Assembly (NCBI RefSeq): GCF_009674485.1
Contig: NZ_WKJJ01000010.1
Coordinates: 186,001 to 250,000 of the forward strand
Direction of reading: 5' to 3'
Length of the DNA: 64,000 nucleotides
From: Pseudoduganella rivuli
Lineage (GTDB): Bacteria > Pseudomonadota > Gammaproteobacteria > Burkholderiales > Burkholderiaceae_D
Under the pieces are notes generated by a model that saw nothing but the letters and a program-made list of their open reading frames with translations, made no database searches and was not told the origin of the DNA. Shown here in pieces: positions 34,636 through 43,495 of the stretch. Position 1 is the stretch's first letter; the number at the start of each line of letters is the position of its first letter. The position numbers and the translations under genes are program-made.

Positions 34636-35046
34636 ATGCGAATCCTGCACACCATGCTGCGCGTCGGCGACTTGCAGCGCTCGATCGACTTTTATACCAA
34701 CGTCCTCGGCATGAAACTGCTGCGCACCAGCGATAATCCCGAATACAAATACACGCTGGCCTTCCTCGGCTATGGCAGCAATCCGGACCACGCTGAACTG
34801 GAGCTGACGTATAACTATGGCGTGGACAAGTACGAGATGGGCACGGCCTACGGCCACATCGCCATCTCCGCCGACAACATCGTTGCCGCATGCGACGCCG
34901 TCAAGGCCAACGGCGGCAACGTGACGCGCGAACCTGGCCCCGTCAAGGGCGGCACCTCGGTGATTGCATTCGTGGCGGACCCGGACGGCTACAAGATCGA
35001 GCTGATCGAACGCAGCTCCGACGGGGCGGGCGCGGGATTGCGCTGA
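34636..35046 (+). CDS. gloA: Lactoylglutathione lyase (glyoxalase I)
   Basis: 136 residues. All four metal ligands of E. coli GloA fall at the same positions: His5, Glu56, His74 and Glu122. It isomerises the hemithioacetal of methylglyoxal and glutathione to S-lactoylglutathione. The ATG at 34636 gives exactly the family N-terminus MRILHTMLRV. It is followed by a bidirectional terminator shared with tolC. Confidence 0.97.
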   Translation: MRILHTMLRVGDLQRSIDFYTNVLGMKLLRTSDNPEYKYTLAFLGYGSNPDHAELELTYNYGVDKYEMGTAYGHIAISADNIVAACDAVKANGGNVTREPGPVKGGTSVIAFVADPDGYKIELIERSSDGAGAGLR

Positions 35047-35052
35047 TTAAAT

Positions 35053-35081
35053 AAAAAAGCCGGGATCAACCCGGCTTTTTG
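35053..35081. terminator. Bidirectional intrinsic terminator between gloA and tolC
   Basis: AAAAAGCCGGG (35054-35064) and CCCGGCTTTTT (35070-35080) form a perfect 11-base stem with a 5-base loop and A/T tails on both strands. Confidence 0.95.
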
Positions 35082-35099
35082 CTGTGGCGGCCGCGCCGC

Positions 35100-36410
35100 T
35101 CAGTTTTGCAGCAGCGCGTTGATCGGCGCCAGGTCGGCTTCCTTCAGCGAACCGGCCGCCGACTTCAGGCGCAGGCCATTCATCAGCGTGTCGTAACGGG
35201 CGCGGGACAGGTCGCGCTGGGTCGAGTACAGCTGGCGCTGCGCATTCAGCACGTCGATGTTGATCCGCACGCCCACCTGGTAACCCAGCTTGTTCGATTC
35301 CAGCGCGGATTTGCTCGACACTTCCGCCGCTTCCAGCGCGCGCACCTGCGCCAGGCCGCTGTTCACGCCCAGATAAGCCGTGCGTGCCCCCTGCGCGGCG
35401 GCGCGGCGGGTGGCTTCCAGGTCGTTGCGCGCCTTGTCTTCCAGCGCGATCGATTCACGCACCTTGCTGGTGATGGCAAAGCCGCTGAAGATCGGCACGC
35501 TCCAGGTCACGCCGATCGCATTGGCCTTGTTGATGCCAACGCCGGTGGTGCTGTCGCGGCCTTTGCTGGCCGTCAGGTCCAGCGTCGGCAGGTGGCCGGC
35601 GCGGGTACGGTTGATTTCACGCTTGGCGATTTCCACGTTCAGTTGGGCGCCCACCACCGCATAGTTTTGCTGTTCGGCCGACGACACCCATGGCTCCATC
35701 GCGGCCGGTTCCGGCGCCGCGATCTTCACGCCCGGACGCAACGATGCCAGCGAACCGGCCGGTTTGCCGATAATTTGCAGCAGCGCGGCGCGTTTGACTT
35801 CCAGGTCGCTTTGCGCGGCGAATTCCTGCGCCACCACCAGGTCGTACGCCGCTTGCGCTTCATGCGTGTCGGTGATGGTCTGCGTGCCCACTTCGAAGTT
35901 GCGCTTGGCCGATGCCAGCTGCTCCGTGGTCGCGGTCTTCTGCGCCTGGATCGACGTCAGCGCATCCTGTGCGGTCAGCACGTCGAAATACGCTTGCGAT
36001 ACACGCACGATCAAATCCTGCTGCGCCTGGGCGAACGTGGCCTCGGCCGCGGCCTGGGCCAGTTTGCTCTGCTGGTACGTTTCCCAGCGGTCCCAGCGGA
36101 ACAGCGGCTGCGTCAGCTGCAACGCATACCGGTTGTTCGAGTTGTCCAGCGTATGGTCCGGGTTCAGCGGGTTCTTGGTATCGAAGTCGCCCGTGGTCTT
36201 GGTGCTGCTGCCGCCCAGGCCGATGGTCGGCAACAACTGAGAACGCCCCTGCGTCGTCCGCTCCTGACCTGCTGCCAGCGCAGCGCGCGCGCTGGCATAC
36301 GTGGCGTCGTTGGCGAGCGCCTGCTGGTATACCTGGAGGAGGTCAGCCGCCTGTGCGTTCATCGTCAACATTGCGCTGCCGATCAGCATGGCGAGTAAGG
36401 GTTTCTGCAT
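35100..36410 (-). CDS. tolC: TolC-family outer membrane channel
   Basis: The 436-residue protein starts at ATG 36410 (GGAGAACGC upstream), giving a signal peptide of about 22 residues (ending AQA-A). Two repeats of the TolC/OEP fold follow, with LLQVYQQALANDATYASARA and later YQVGVRINIDVLNAQRQLYSTQRDLS. It is an outer membrane exit duct for type I secretion and efflux pumps. It is the last gene of pcm-rhodanese-tolC on the minus strand. It could serve the RTX exoprotein at 10141, but that is only inference. Confidence 0.92.
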   Translation of the reverse strand: MQKPLLAMLIGSAMLTMNAQAADLLQVYQQALANDATYASARAALAAGQERTTQGRSQLLPTIGLGGSSTKTTGDFDTKNPLNPDHTLDNSNNRYALQLTQPLFRWDRWETYQQSKLAQAAAEATFAQAQQDLIVRVSQAYFDVLTAQDALTSIQAQKTATTEQLASAKRNFEVGTQTITDTHEAQAAYDLVVAQEFAAQSDLEVKRAALLQIIGKPAGSLASLRPGVKIAAPEPAAMEPWVSSAEQQNYAVVGAQLNVEIAKREINRTRAGHLPTLDLTASKGRDSTTGVGINKANAIGVTWSVPIFSGFAITSKVRESIALEDKARNDLEATRRAAAQGARTAYLGVNSGLAQVRALEAAEVSSKSALESNKLGYQVGVRINIDVLNAQRQLYSTQRDLSRARYDTLMNGLRLKSAAGSLKEADLAPINALLQN

Positions 36411-36449
36411 TGCGTTCTCCGTGGGAGTCATCGGTTATGGAATAACAAC

Positions 36450-36773
36450 TTAATATTTTGGCATGGTGCTGTCCACTTGCACAGCCCACGCGTGTACGCC
36501 GCCGGTCAGGTTGATGACCTTGCCAAAGCCGTTGTGTTCCAGGAACGCCGCCACCTGCATGCTGCGCGCACCGTGATGGCAGATGCATACGATGGCCGCC
36601 TCTTCATCGAGATCGTCGATGCGGGCCGGGATCGTGTTCATCGGCATCAGGGTCGAGCCTGCAATGTGGCAGGTTTCGTATTCCCAGTTTTCACGCACGT
36701 CCAGCAAAAACGGGCTGGGACGCGCTTCATCGGCCAGCCAGTCGGCCAGTTCGGGTGCGGTAATCTGCTGCAT
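36450..36773 (-). CDS. Single-domain rhodanese-like protein
   Basis: 107 residues with a full rhodanese fold and the active-site loop CHHGARS at 65-71 (catalytic Cys65). The WEYETCHIAGS block at about 30-40 is typical. It is a GlpE-type small sulfurtransferase with a seven-residue loop; the acceptor in vivo is unknown. It lies 13 bases after pcm and 39 bases before tolC, so it belongs to that transcript. Confidence 0.93.
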   Translation of the reverse strand: MQQITAPELADWLADEARPSPFLLDVRENWEYETCHIAGSTLMPMNTIPARIDDLDEEAAIVCICHHGARSMQVAAFLEHNGFGKVINLTGGVHAWAVQVDSTMPKY

Positions 36774-36786
36774 GGCCTGGCGCCTC

Positions 36787-37440
36787 TCAGAAGGTGAAGT
36801 GCGACGGCGTGACAGCCAATTGCAGCGGCTTCACATTGGTTTCAAATACTTTGACGGTGTCGTAGCCCGCTTCACCGGTGCGGGTAATCACGTGGCCCGA
36901 CATCACCGGCGCTTCGCCGATGATCGCGAAAATGCGGCCGCCCACTTTTACCTGCTTCAGCAGCGCTTCCGGCAGCACTGGCACCGACCCGGACAGCACG
37001 ATCACATCGAATGGTGCGCCGTTGGTCCAGCCCTGGGCGCCATTGCCCTGCTCTACCGTCACGTTGGTGATGCCGTTGGCGGCCAGGTTCGCTTCGGCCT
37101 GGGCTTTCAATTCCGGCGAAATTTCAACGGTGGTCACATGGCGGCCGCGGTGCGCCAGCAAGGCAGCCATGTAACCGCTGCCGGTGCCGATTTCCAGCAC
37201 GTTTTCATGCTTTTTCAGTTGCAATTCCTGCAGGATGCGCGCTTCCAGCTTCGGGGTGAACATGAATTCGCCGCCGCCCAGAGGGATTTCGGTATCGACG
37301 AAAGCCAGGTTCTTGTATGCAGCCGGGACGAATTTCTCACGCTTGACGACTTGCAGCGCATCCAAGACGTCCGTATCCAGGACGTCCCAGGGACGGATTT
37401 GCTGTTCGATCATGTTGAAGCGGGCTTGTTCGATATTCAT
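36787..37440 (-). CDS. pcm: Protein-L-isoaspartate O-methyltransferase family protein
   Basis: 217 residues with the PIMT N-terminal block (RFNMIEQQIRPWDVLD) and the SAM motif VLEIGTGSGYMAALLA. The family repairs isoaspartyl residues by methylation in the cytoplasm. In beta-proteobacteria this copy is regularly found before a rhodanese and tolC. The catalytic Ser/Thr region of classical Pcm is not obvious (EIPLGGGEFMFTP here), so the exact substrate is uncertain. Confidence 0.85.
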   Translation of the reverse strand: MNIEQARFNMIEQQIRPWDVLDTDVLDALQVVKREKFVPAAYKNLAFVDTEIPLGGGEFMFTPKLEARILQELQLKKHENVLEIGTGSGYMAALLAHRGRHVTTVEISPELKAQAEANLAANGITNVTVEQGNGAQGWTNGAPFDVIVLSGSVPVLPEALLKQVKVGGRIFAIIGEAPVMSGHVITRTGEAGYDTVKVFETNVKPLQLAVTPSHFTF

Positions 37441-37633
37441 CTTTAGACTCGTGAAAGATTAACTAATTGGTGCCTGATACCGCCGGTGCCAGGCGCCACT
37501 GATTGAGATAATCCGCCATTTTATCGTTGAACTGCACTGGACGGCATATTAACTATATCGGCGATGACGGGCAGGAAATTGCGACAGTCTGCAGTTTGGC
37601 GGGGTTGAATGCACAAATTTGATCCAAATCTGC

Positions 37634-38359
37634 TTATTTATTGTGCAAATCGGTGGCGGGCGCGGTGGGCATGCAGTAGGGAGTCCCCTCGGGCGCAGAG
37701 GCGGGGCGCAGTCCGCGCAGGGTGAGATCGATGAAGGCGCCCAGGTAAGCGTACGGGTCGATATTGGCCCCCGCGCACAACTGGGGCGACTGCGACCACA
37801 TCATCAGCATCAGCACGGGCGCCGTCAGCACCGGCATCAGCACGGCCGGGTCGACGGGGCGGAATTCGCCCCGGGCCACGCCCCGCGCCAGGATATTGCT
37901 GATCAGCGCATTGCCCCGCGCGATGACTTCTTCGTTATAAAACTGCATCAACTCCGGGAAATTCGCCGCTTCCGCCACCATCAGCTTGGTGATGCCGGAC
38001 GCGCGCGTGGCGCCCACCTTGTCCCACCAGCGCATCAGCAACGTGCGCAGCAAGTCGGCGCTGTGGCCGTCGACGGCGGCAAAATCCGTTTCCGCTTCGC
38101 CGATCGGCTGCACGATGGCGTCGCGCACCACGGCCTTGAACAATTCTTCCTTGTTGGCGAAATACAGATATAACGTGCCCTTCGACACGCCGGCGCTGCG
38201 CGCCACGTCTTCCAGGCGCGTGGCCGCATAGCCGCGGCTGACGAACAGGTCCAGCGCAGCGGCCAGCAATTCCTGCGGGCGCGCATCCTTGCGCCGCTCC
38301 CAGCGCGGCTTGGATTCTGTCGGATCTGGCATGTTGGCGGACGGCGCCTGTGGCGGCAC
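37634..38359 (-). CDS. TetR-family transcriptional regulator
   Basis: 241 residues with a TetR helix-turn-helix at about 30-75 (AALDLFVSRGYAATRLEDVARSAGVSKGTLYLYFANKEELF), followed by an all-helical ligand domain. Met1 at 38359 or Met10 (38332) could be the start. Its own upstream DNA holds ATTAAT repeats and TTACTTACTC, plausible self-operator sequence. A 193-base gap to pcm suggests separate transcription. By position it may control the TolC unit; the ligand is unknown. Confidence 0.92.
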   Translation of the reverse strand: MPPQAPSANMPDPTESKPRWERRKDARPQELLAAALDLFVSRGYAATRLEDVARSAGVSKGTLYLYFANKEELFKAVVRDAIVQPIGEAETDFAAVDGHSADLLRTLLMRWWDKVGATRASGITKLMVAEAANFPELMQFYNEEVIARGNALISNILARGVARGEFRPVDPAVLMPVLTAPVLMLMMWSQSPQLCAGANIDPYAYLGAFIDLTLRGLRPASAPEGTPYCMPTAPATDLHNK

Positions 38360-38438
38360 ATTAATTACTTACTCAAAGGTCATTAATGGTAGTCCGCTGA
38401 TGGGGTAGCGTCAAGGCGGGGCCGCTGGCACGGGGGAA

Positions 38439-39338
38439 TCACATCGTCGCGGGCGGTTGCTGTGAAACCAGCATCGATGCCGCCAGCAAGGCGCCCAGCA
38501 GTATGGCAGTTTCGATTTGCAAAACCAGCCTGACCGCCCGTACGCCATCCATGGAGCGGCCCGCGCCCGGCAGTCCGACGAACTTGTTGTAGCCGCCCAG
38601 CGCGATGGCCAGCAAGACCAGTCCCACCTTGGCCAACAGGATCGCGCCATAGTCGGTGCGCACCAGGAGTTCGGCGCTTCCGACCCGGTGCCAGGCACTG
38701 AAGATGCCAGTGCCGGCAATCGCCGCCACGGCCCCCATCGCGCAATGGGACATGCGCGCGAGATACCGGTTGACGGCGGCATGGCCCGATGCCACGGCGT
38801 GCGTTGGCGACAGGACCAGCCTGCCGGAAACAAAGACTGCGCCGGCCCATACGCCGACGGCGGCGTAATGCACTGCTTCCGCCGCGTAGACGGCCGACAG
38901 CAGGCCGGCCTCGCCCGCGTGCCCCATGAAGGCGCGCGTCATCGCAAATACCATGAGCGCGCCCATGGTCAGGACATCGCCGGCCCGGCCGCTGCCGCCC
39001 AGGAGCCGCACGACGGCCACCAGCAGCATGGCCACCACGGCCGCGCCACCCGCGCGCCCGTGGTCGGTACCCGACAGCATCGCCCACAGCATCGTGTGCG
39101 CCTGCCCGAGCGGCAATCCGCTCATCACTGCGGTGGCGGCCCACAAGCCAGCAAGGCAGCCAAGCAGGGCCAGTCCCGCCGCCGCAAGATCCAGTCTGGC
39201 CATGGCAGCCTGCAAGGGACCGGCAGGCGCGCCCCCGCCGCGCAGCCAGGAGCGTGCCAGGACAGATCCGGCCAGCCAGGCGAAGGCCGCGTTGAGCAAC
39301 AACGCCGAGCCGGCCTGCAACAGCGAAACAGGATCCAC
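38439..39338 (-). CDS. copD: Copper resistance membrane protein CopD
   Basis: 299 residues with about eight membrane helices and the CopD-family domain in the C-terminal half (AGAVFVSGRL, YLARMSHCAMGAVAAIAGTGIFSAWH, GYNKFVGLPGAGR). With CopC it is thought to bring copper from the periplasm across the inner membrane. Its ATG lies directly after the copC stop, so the two are translationally coupled. It is the last gene of the copper operon. Confidence 0.92.
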   Translation of the reverse strand: MDPVSLLQAGSALLLNAAFAWLAGSVLARSWLRGGGAPAGPLQAAMARLDLAAAGLALLGCLAGLWAATAVMSGLPLGQAHTMLWAMLSGTDHGRAGGAAVVAMLLVAVVRLLGGSGRAGDVLTMGALMVFAMTRAFMGHAGEAGLLSAVYAAEAVHYAAVGVWAGAVFVSGRLVLSPTHAVASGHAAVNRYLARMSHCAMGAVAAIAGTGIFSAWHRVGSAELLVRTDYGAILLAKVGLVLLAIALGGYNKFVGLPGAGRSMDGVRAVRLVLQIETAILLGALLAASMLVSQQPPATM

Positions 39339-39707
39339 TTACTTCACCGTGAATTTGAACTCGCCAGTCCTGCGGTGCCCGTCATGTCCGGCCACCGCCC
39401 ATTTGACGCTGTAGTCACCCGCCGTGAGCGCGGGAACTTCGACGTGCATGACCGCCGGATTGGCGCTATCCGGTTTGGCTTTGCCGGTGGTAACAGCGCC
39501 GCCGTCGCCGCGCGTCACCGTAATCGAGCTGAAGGCTTCCTCGATTTTTTCATTGAAGGTCAGCGTGATGTCCCTGGGCGCCGCCGCCAGGACGGCGCCG
39601 GCCTGTGGCGCGGAACTTTTCAGGACCGCGTGCGCGGACGCCAGCGGGGCAACCAGGACAGCGCCGGCCAACGCGGCGGCGGCCGCCAGTGTATGCAATG
39701 CTTTCAT
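39339..39707 (-). CDS. copC: Periplasmic copper-binding protein CopC
   Basis: 122 residues. A signal peptide of about 25 residues leaves His26 as the new N-terminal residue (cleavage SA-HAVLK). His at the N-terminus is the histidine brace of CopC. The C-terminal GHDGH region supplies further ligands, and the fold is the family Ig-like barrel (DITLTFNEKIE). It binds Cu(II) in the periplasm. It lies between the CusF-like gene (17-base gap) and copD. Confidence 0.95.
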   Translation of the reverse strand: MKALHTLAAAAALAGAVLVAPLASAHAVLKSSAPQAGAVLAAAPRDITLTFNEKIEEAFSSITVTRGDGGAVTTGKAKPDSANPAVMHVEVPALTAGDYSVKWAVAGHDGHRRTGEFKFTVK

Positions 39708-39724
39708 GTGATGTCCTTTCCGGC

Positions 39725-40048
39725 TTATTTGGCCAGTTCGAGCGTGGTCACCGTCAGCGCGCCGTCGACCTTTTCTATGGCGACCCGCACCTTGTCGCCT
39801 TCCCTGGCTTTATCCAGCATGGCGGGGTCCTTGACGCGGAATACCATGGTCATGGCGGGCATGTTCAGGTTGGTCAACTCACCATGCTTGATGGTGAGCT
39901 TCCTCGCATCCTTGTCGACCTTCTTGATTTCACCGTCGGCCAGCGCCGGTTGCGCCACGGCCGCGTGCTCTTCGTGCGCGGCAGCATGGGTTGCGATGCC
40001 GCCGAAGGCGATGCAGGCGGCGAAGATGGCTTTGTACAGGTTGTTCAC
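39725..40048 (-). CDS. CusF-like periplasmic copper-binding protein with Met replacing the Trp
   Basis: 107 residues with a signal peptide (about 1-24), a short His-rich stretch (HEEHAA), and a CusF-type OB fold. The copper site has His55, Met66 and Met68 at the same spacing as His36, Met47 and Met49 of CusF. The aromatic Trp44 position holds Met63 (NLNMPAMTMVF). It should carry Cu(I) in the periplasm. It is second in the copper operon. Confidence 0.88.
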   Translation of the reverse strand: MNNLYKAIFAACIAFGGIATHAAAHEEHAAVAQPALADGEIKKVDKDARKLTIKHGELTNLNMPAMTMVFRVKDPAMLDKAREGDKVRVAIEKVDGALTVTTLELAK

Positions 40049-40170
40049 GATGTGTTCCCTTCTTTGTCAAAACAATGAATGCTGATAACAGGCGCGCGAG
40101 CGCCATGCACAGCAGGTATAGATTTCATGACGGAATGGCGCGCAACCGCGGCTGCGCACCACGAACATTG

Positions 40171-40551
40171 TCAGGAATGACAGGGAGGGCGTTCCAGCGT
40201 GGGAGGGAAAAACGTGGTCATGGCAGGATCTTTGCCGGCATCGGCAAATCCCGCAACGGGTTGAACCGGCGCCTGCTGGAGTGCAGCGGGTGGCGCGCTG
40301 GCACCCACGCAGCAACTGGCGCAACTGCTGCATTTGCCATGGGCATCGGCAAGCGCGGGCTTGGACTGATGCGCGTCGTCCCGGGGGCTAACCTGCGCCG
40401 CATGCTCGTGGCATTCCTGGCCCTGGCTGACCGTCTGCATTGCCGCCATCTTCATGCCGCACGATCGCATGGCCGCAGCGCTCCCCTGCAGAGGGAGCAC
40501 TGCGATCAGCAGCCACAGTACGTAACGGAAGAATGGTTTCATTAATTGCAT
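40171..40551 (-). CDS. Secreted Cys/His-rich protein of copper operon
   Basis: 126 residues with a signal peptide (about 1-27). Then comes a Met/His/Cys-rich mature part (SCGMKMAAM, CHEH, CSSCASCCVG and a final PPCHS). It is first in the operon after the CueR-type promoter, 122 bases ahead of the CusF-like gene. Small Cys-rich exported proteins of this kind occur at the head of several cop operons and probably bind copper. Met1 (40551) and Met4 (40542) are possible starts; neither has a good ribosome site. Confidence 0.7.
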   Translation of the reverse strand: MQLMKPFFRYVLWLLIAVLPLQGSAAAMRSCGMKMAAMQTVSQGQECHEHAAQVSPRDDAHQSKPALADAHGKCSSCASCCVGASAPPAALQQAPVQPVAGFADAGKDPAMTTFFPPTLERPPCHS

Positions 40552-40586
40552 GGCAAGACAGCGCCGGAGTTGGCGCCGAGCCCCTC

Positions 40587-40617
40587 AATATAAACGTTCC
40601 CACGGGGGGAAGGTCAA
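40587..40617 (-). promoter_or_regulatory. CueR/MerR-type promoter of the copper operon
   Basis: On the minus strand TTGACC (-35, 40617-40612) is followed by a 19-base spacer and TATATT (-10, 40592-40587). The spacer contains the dyad TTCCC-CCCG-TGGGAA. An over-long 19-base spacer with this dyad is the mark of promoters activated by copper-responsive CueR. No cueR gene is in the window. Confidence 0.85.
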
Positions 40618-40724
40618 GGGAAATCCAGCTTGTACAAAGTTCTTCTGGAATGGCTTGCCCGGCCGGCGCGGCGCTGCTTTAATCCGTGCCGTGGAAAACA
40701 ATTATTCAACCAGGAGAATCATCC

Positions 40725-41156
40725 ATGCGCCACGCACTTTCCTTATTTGCGCTCTCAATCGCATGCCTGCCAGCATGGGCGGCCACGCCGGCCGAAACAG
40801 TGGCCGAGTTTCACCAGGCCTTAAAAAGCGGCGACAAGACCAGGGCCGCAGCCCTGCTGAAGCCGGAAATTCAGATCTTCGAGTCGGGCTATGTGGAGCG
40901 CTCGCGTGACGAGTATGTCGGCCATCATCTCGGCTCGGACATGGAATTTGCCAAGGTGACGGACAGCAAAGTATTGCGCCACAGCGAGCGTATCGACGGC
41001 ACCCTGGCGGTGGTCATGCAGGAAACGGAAACGACGGGCAATTTCAAAGGCAAGCCGGTGCACCTGTTTGGCACGGAAACCGCTGTCCTTGAAAAGCAGG
41101 GCGATGGCTGGATCGTCACGCATATTCACTGGTCGTCGCGCAAGGCAGCCAAGTAA
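40725..41156 (+). CDS. Periplasmic SnoaL/NTF2-like protein
   Basis: 143 residues with a signal peptide (about 1-19, ending AWA-A). A compact NTF2-like cone fold follows (AETVAEFHQALKSGDKTRAAALLKPEIQIFESG ... WIVTHIHWSSRKAAK). Such proteins are often accessory factors in metal resistance loci; a reaction cannot be assigned. It lies divergent from the copper operon and 101 bases ahead of the CopA gene. Confidence 0.75.
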   Translation: MRHALSLFALSIACLPAWAATPAETVAEFHQALKSGDKTRAAALLKPEIQIFESGYVERSRDEYVGHHLGSDMEFAKVTDSKVLRHSERIDGTLAVVMQETETTGNFKGKPVHLFGTETAVLEKQGDGWIVTHIHWSSRKAAK

Positions 41157-41178
41157 GGGCAAACGGTCGATCCAGGTT

Positions 41179-41192
41179 TTGACCTGGATCAA
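41179..41192. promoter_or_regulatory. FNR/Anr-like site upstream of copA
   Basis: TTGAC-CTGG-ATCAA differs from the FNR consensus TTGAT-N4-ATCAA at one base. TACAGT at 41216-41221 is a plausible -10. The site centre would then lie near -42 of the predicted start, the class II position. This suggests oxygen-limited activation of the copper ATPase. Confidence 0.65.
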
Positions 41193-41257
41193 AGTATTCC
41201 TGGTCACGGAAAGACTACAGTGTGGTATGCCAGCGCGTCTACTGTGGGAGCGTCGCC

Positions 41258-43453
41258 ATGAACAGCAAAGATGGTATGCATCTGCAGCATCGGGTTCGAT
41301 CCGCCCCACCAGGAAGCGGCAACCCGTCCGGAAATCCGGCGGTCCCGGATCATGCCGCACCATCCTCGGCCCTGTACACCTGCCCCATGCACCCGGAGGT
41401 ACGCCAGGATCGTCCCGGGACTTGTCCGAAATGCGGCATGGCATTGGAGCCGGTGACTCCGCAGCTGACTGACGATGAGAATCCGGAGCTGAGGGACTTC
41501 ACCCGCCGCTTTTGGTGGACGCTGCCACTGACCATGATCGTGGTTTTGCTGGCGATGCTTGGGCACCAGGTCCATGTGCTGGCGGCGAACACGCAGAGCT
41601 GGGTTGAATTCATTCTTGCGACGCCCGTTGTCCTGTGGTCCGGGTGGCCGTTTTTCGTACGCGGCGCGCGCTCCATCCTTGATCGCAGCCCGAATATGTG
41701 GACACTGATCAGCCTGGGTACCGGCGCCGCTTATCTCTACAGCGTCGTGGCGACGGTCGCGCCACAATTGTTTCCAGCCTCGTTCATGTCGATGGGCCGC
41801 ATTGGCGTGTATTACGAAGCCGCCGCCGTGATCATTTCGCTGACACTGTTGGGCCAGATGATGGAGTTGAAAGCCCGCTCGCGGACGTCTGCCGCCATCA
41901 AATCGTTGCTGGGACTGGCGCCCAGGACGGCACGCCGCATCAGTCCCGACGGTGCGGATCAGGACGTTGCGATCAGCGACGTGCAGGTCGGGGATTTGCT
42001 GCGCATACGCCCGGGCGAAAAAGTGCCGGTCGATGGCGTGGTGGTGGAAGGGAGCAGCGCGATCGATGAATCCATGTTGACCGGTGAACCGTTACCCGTC
42101 ACCAAACGCGTCGGCGACAAGGTCATTGGCGCTACGCTCAACAGCAACGGTGCGCTGGTGATGCGTTCGGAGCGCGTCGGCGCACAAACGATGCTGGCGC
42201 AAATCGTGGAAATGGTGGCGGCCGCGCAGCGTTCGAAGGCGCCCATGCAACGCATGGCCGATGTCGTCGCGGGATATTTTGTTGTCGGCGTGGTGGCGGT
42301 CGCCGCGCTGGCCTTCTTCCTGTGGGGCATTTTCGGTCCGCAACCCGCCTGGGGTTTTGGCTTGCTCAGTGCCGTTTCGGTGCTGATCATTGCCTGCCCA
42401 TGTGCCCTCGGGCTGGCCACGCCCATGTCGATCATGGTGGCCACCGGCAAGGGCGCGACACATGGCGTTCTGTTCCGCGATGCCGCGGCGATCGAAAGGT
42501 TACGGGAAGTCGACACGATCATCGTTGACAAGACTGGCACCTTGACCGAGGGGAAGCCAACGTTCGACCGCGTGGTGCCGGTCGCCGGCCACACTGAGCA
42601 GGAGGTCTTGCAGATGGCGGCCAGCATCGACCAGGGGAGTGAACATCCACTGGCCGATGCAATTGTCCGTGCCGCCCGCGAGCGCCAGGTGGCGCTCGAT
42701 AAACCGGATACGTTTGAATCGGCAAGCGGCATCGGGGTGCGCGGTACGGTGGCAGGCAAGGCAATCGCGCTGGGCAATACCGCCCTGATGGCGCAACTTG
42801 GCATTGATGTTCAGCCACTGCGCTCCAGCGCGGAGTTGTTGCGTGCGGAGGGGGCGAGTGTCATGCACCTGGCAATTGATGGCGCCCTTGCAGGGCTGCT
42901 GGCGGTATCCGACCCGATCAAGGCAAGTACTGTGGAGGCGATGGAACAGCTCAATGCGGCCGGGATCCAGCTCGTCATGGCGACGGGCGACGGCGTTACC
43001 ACGGCCAGGGCCGTGGGACGCCGGCTTGGCATTAGCGAGGTACATGGTGAAGTCACGCCGGCCGACAAGCTTGCGCTGGTCGAGAAGCTGCAGCGGGAGG
43101 GTCGCATCGTGGCCATGGCTGGCGACGGGATCAATGACGCGCCGGCGTTGGCCAGGGCCGACGTCGGCATCGCGATGGGAACCGGCACCGATGTCGCCAT
43201 GAACAGTGCGCAAGTGACGCTGGTCAAAGGCGACCTGCGCGGCATAGCGATCGCTCGCCGGATCTCGGACGCGACAGTACGTAACATGAAACAAAACCTG
43301 CTGCTTGCCCTGCTCTACAACGCCTTGGGCATTCCGATCGCGGCCGGCGCGCTCTATCCGCTGACTGGCTGGCTGCTGTCCCCGATGCTGGCCGCGCTGG
43401 CCATGAGCCTCAGTTCCGTATCCGTGATCAGCAATGCCTTGCGTCTTAAATGA
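41258..43453 (+). CDS. copA: Copper-translocating P-type ATPase
   Basis: 731 residues. An N-terminal heavy-metal-binding domain (YTCPMHPEVRQDRPGTCPKCGM, about 40-61; Cys42, Cys56 and Cys59) replaces the usual HMA domains. The membrane part has the copper-class CPC motif (IACPCALGLATP), with actuator TGEP, phosphorylation DKTGTLTEGKPT, SEHPLADAI and GDGINDAPALA hinge. It exports Cu(I) from the cytoplasm. MNSKDG at 41258 is chosen as start. It lies downstream of an FNR-like site and is followed 42 bases later by the convergent arsenic-linked acetyltransferase. Confidence 0.95.
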   Translation: MNSKDGMHLQHRVRSAPPGSGNPSGNPAVPDHAAPSSALYTCPMHPEVRQDRPGTCPKCGMALEPVTPQLTDDENPELRDFTRRFWWTLPLTMIVVLLAMLGHQVHVLAANTQSWVEFILATPVVLWSGWPFFVRGARSILDRSPNMWTLISLGTGAAYLYSVVATVAPQLFPASFMSMGRIGVYYEAAAVIISLTLLGQMMELKARSRTSAAIKSLLGLAPRTARRISPDGADQDVAISDVQVGDLLRIRPGEKVPVDGVVVEGSSAIDESMLTGEPLPVTKRVGDKVIGATLNSNGALVMRSERVGAQTMLAQIVEMVAAAQRSKAPMQRMADVVAGYFVVGVVAVAALAFFLWGIFGPQPAWGFGLLSAVSVLIIACPCALGLATPMSIMVATGKGATHGVLFRDAAAIERLREVDTIIVDKTGTLTEGKPTFDRVVPVAGHTEQEVLQMAASIDQGSEHPLADAIVRAARERQVALDKPDTFESASGIGVRGTVAGKAIALGNTALMAQLGIDVQPLRSSAELLRAEGASVMHLAIDGALAGLLAVSDPIKASTVEAMEQLNAAGIQLVMATGDGVTTARAVGRRLGISEVHGEVTPADKLALVEKLQREGRIVAMAGDGINDAPALARADVGIAMGTGTDVAMNSAQVTLVKGDLRGIAIARRISDATVRNMKQNLLLALLYNALGIPIAAGALYPLTGWLLSPMLAALAMSLSSVSVISNALRLK

Positions 43454-43495
43454 GGAAAGCCTGATTTCCCCGGCGGTGTCCGGGCCAACGCTGGC

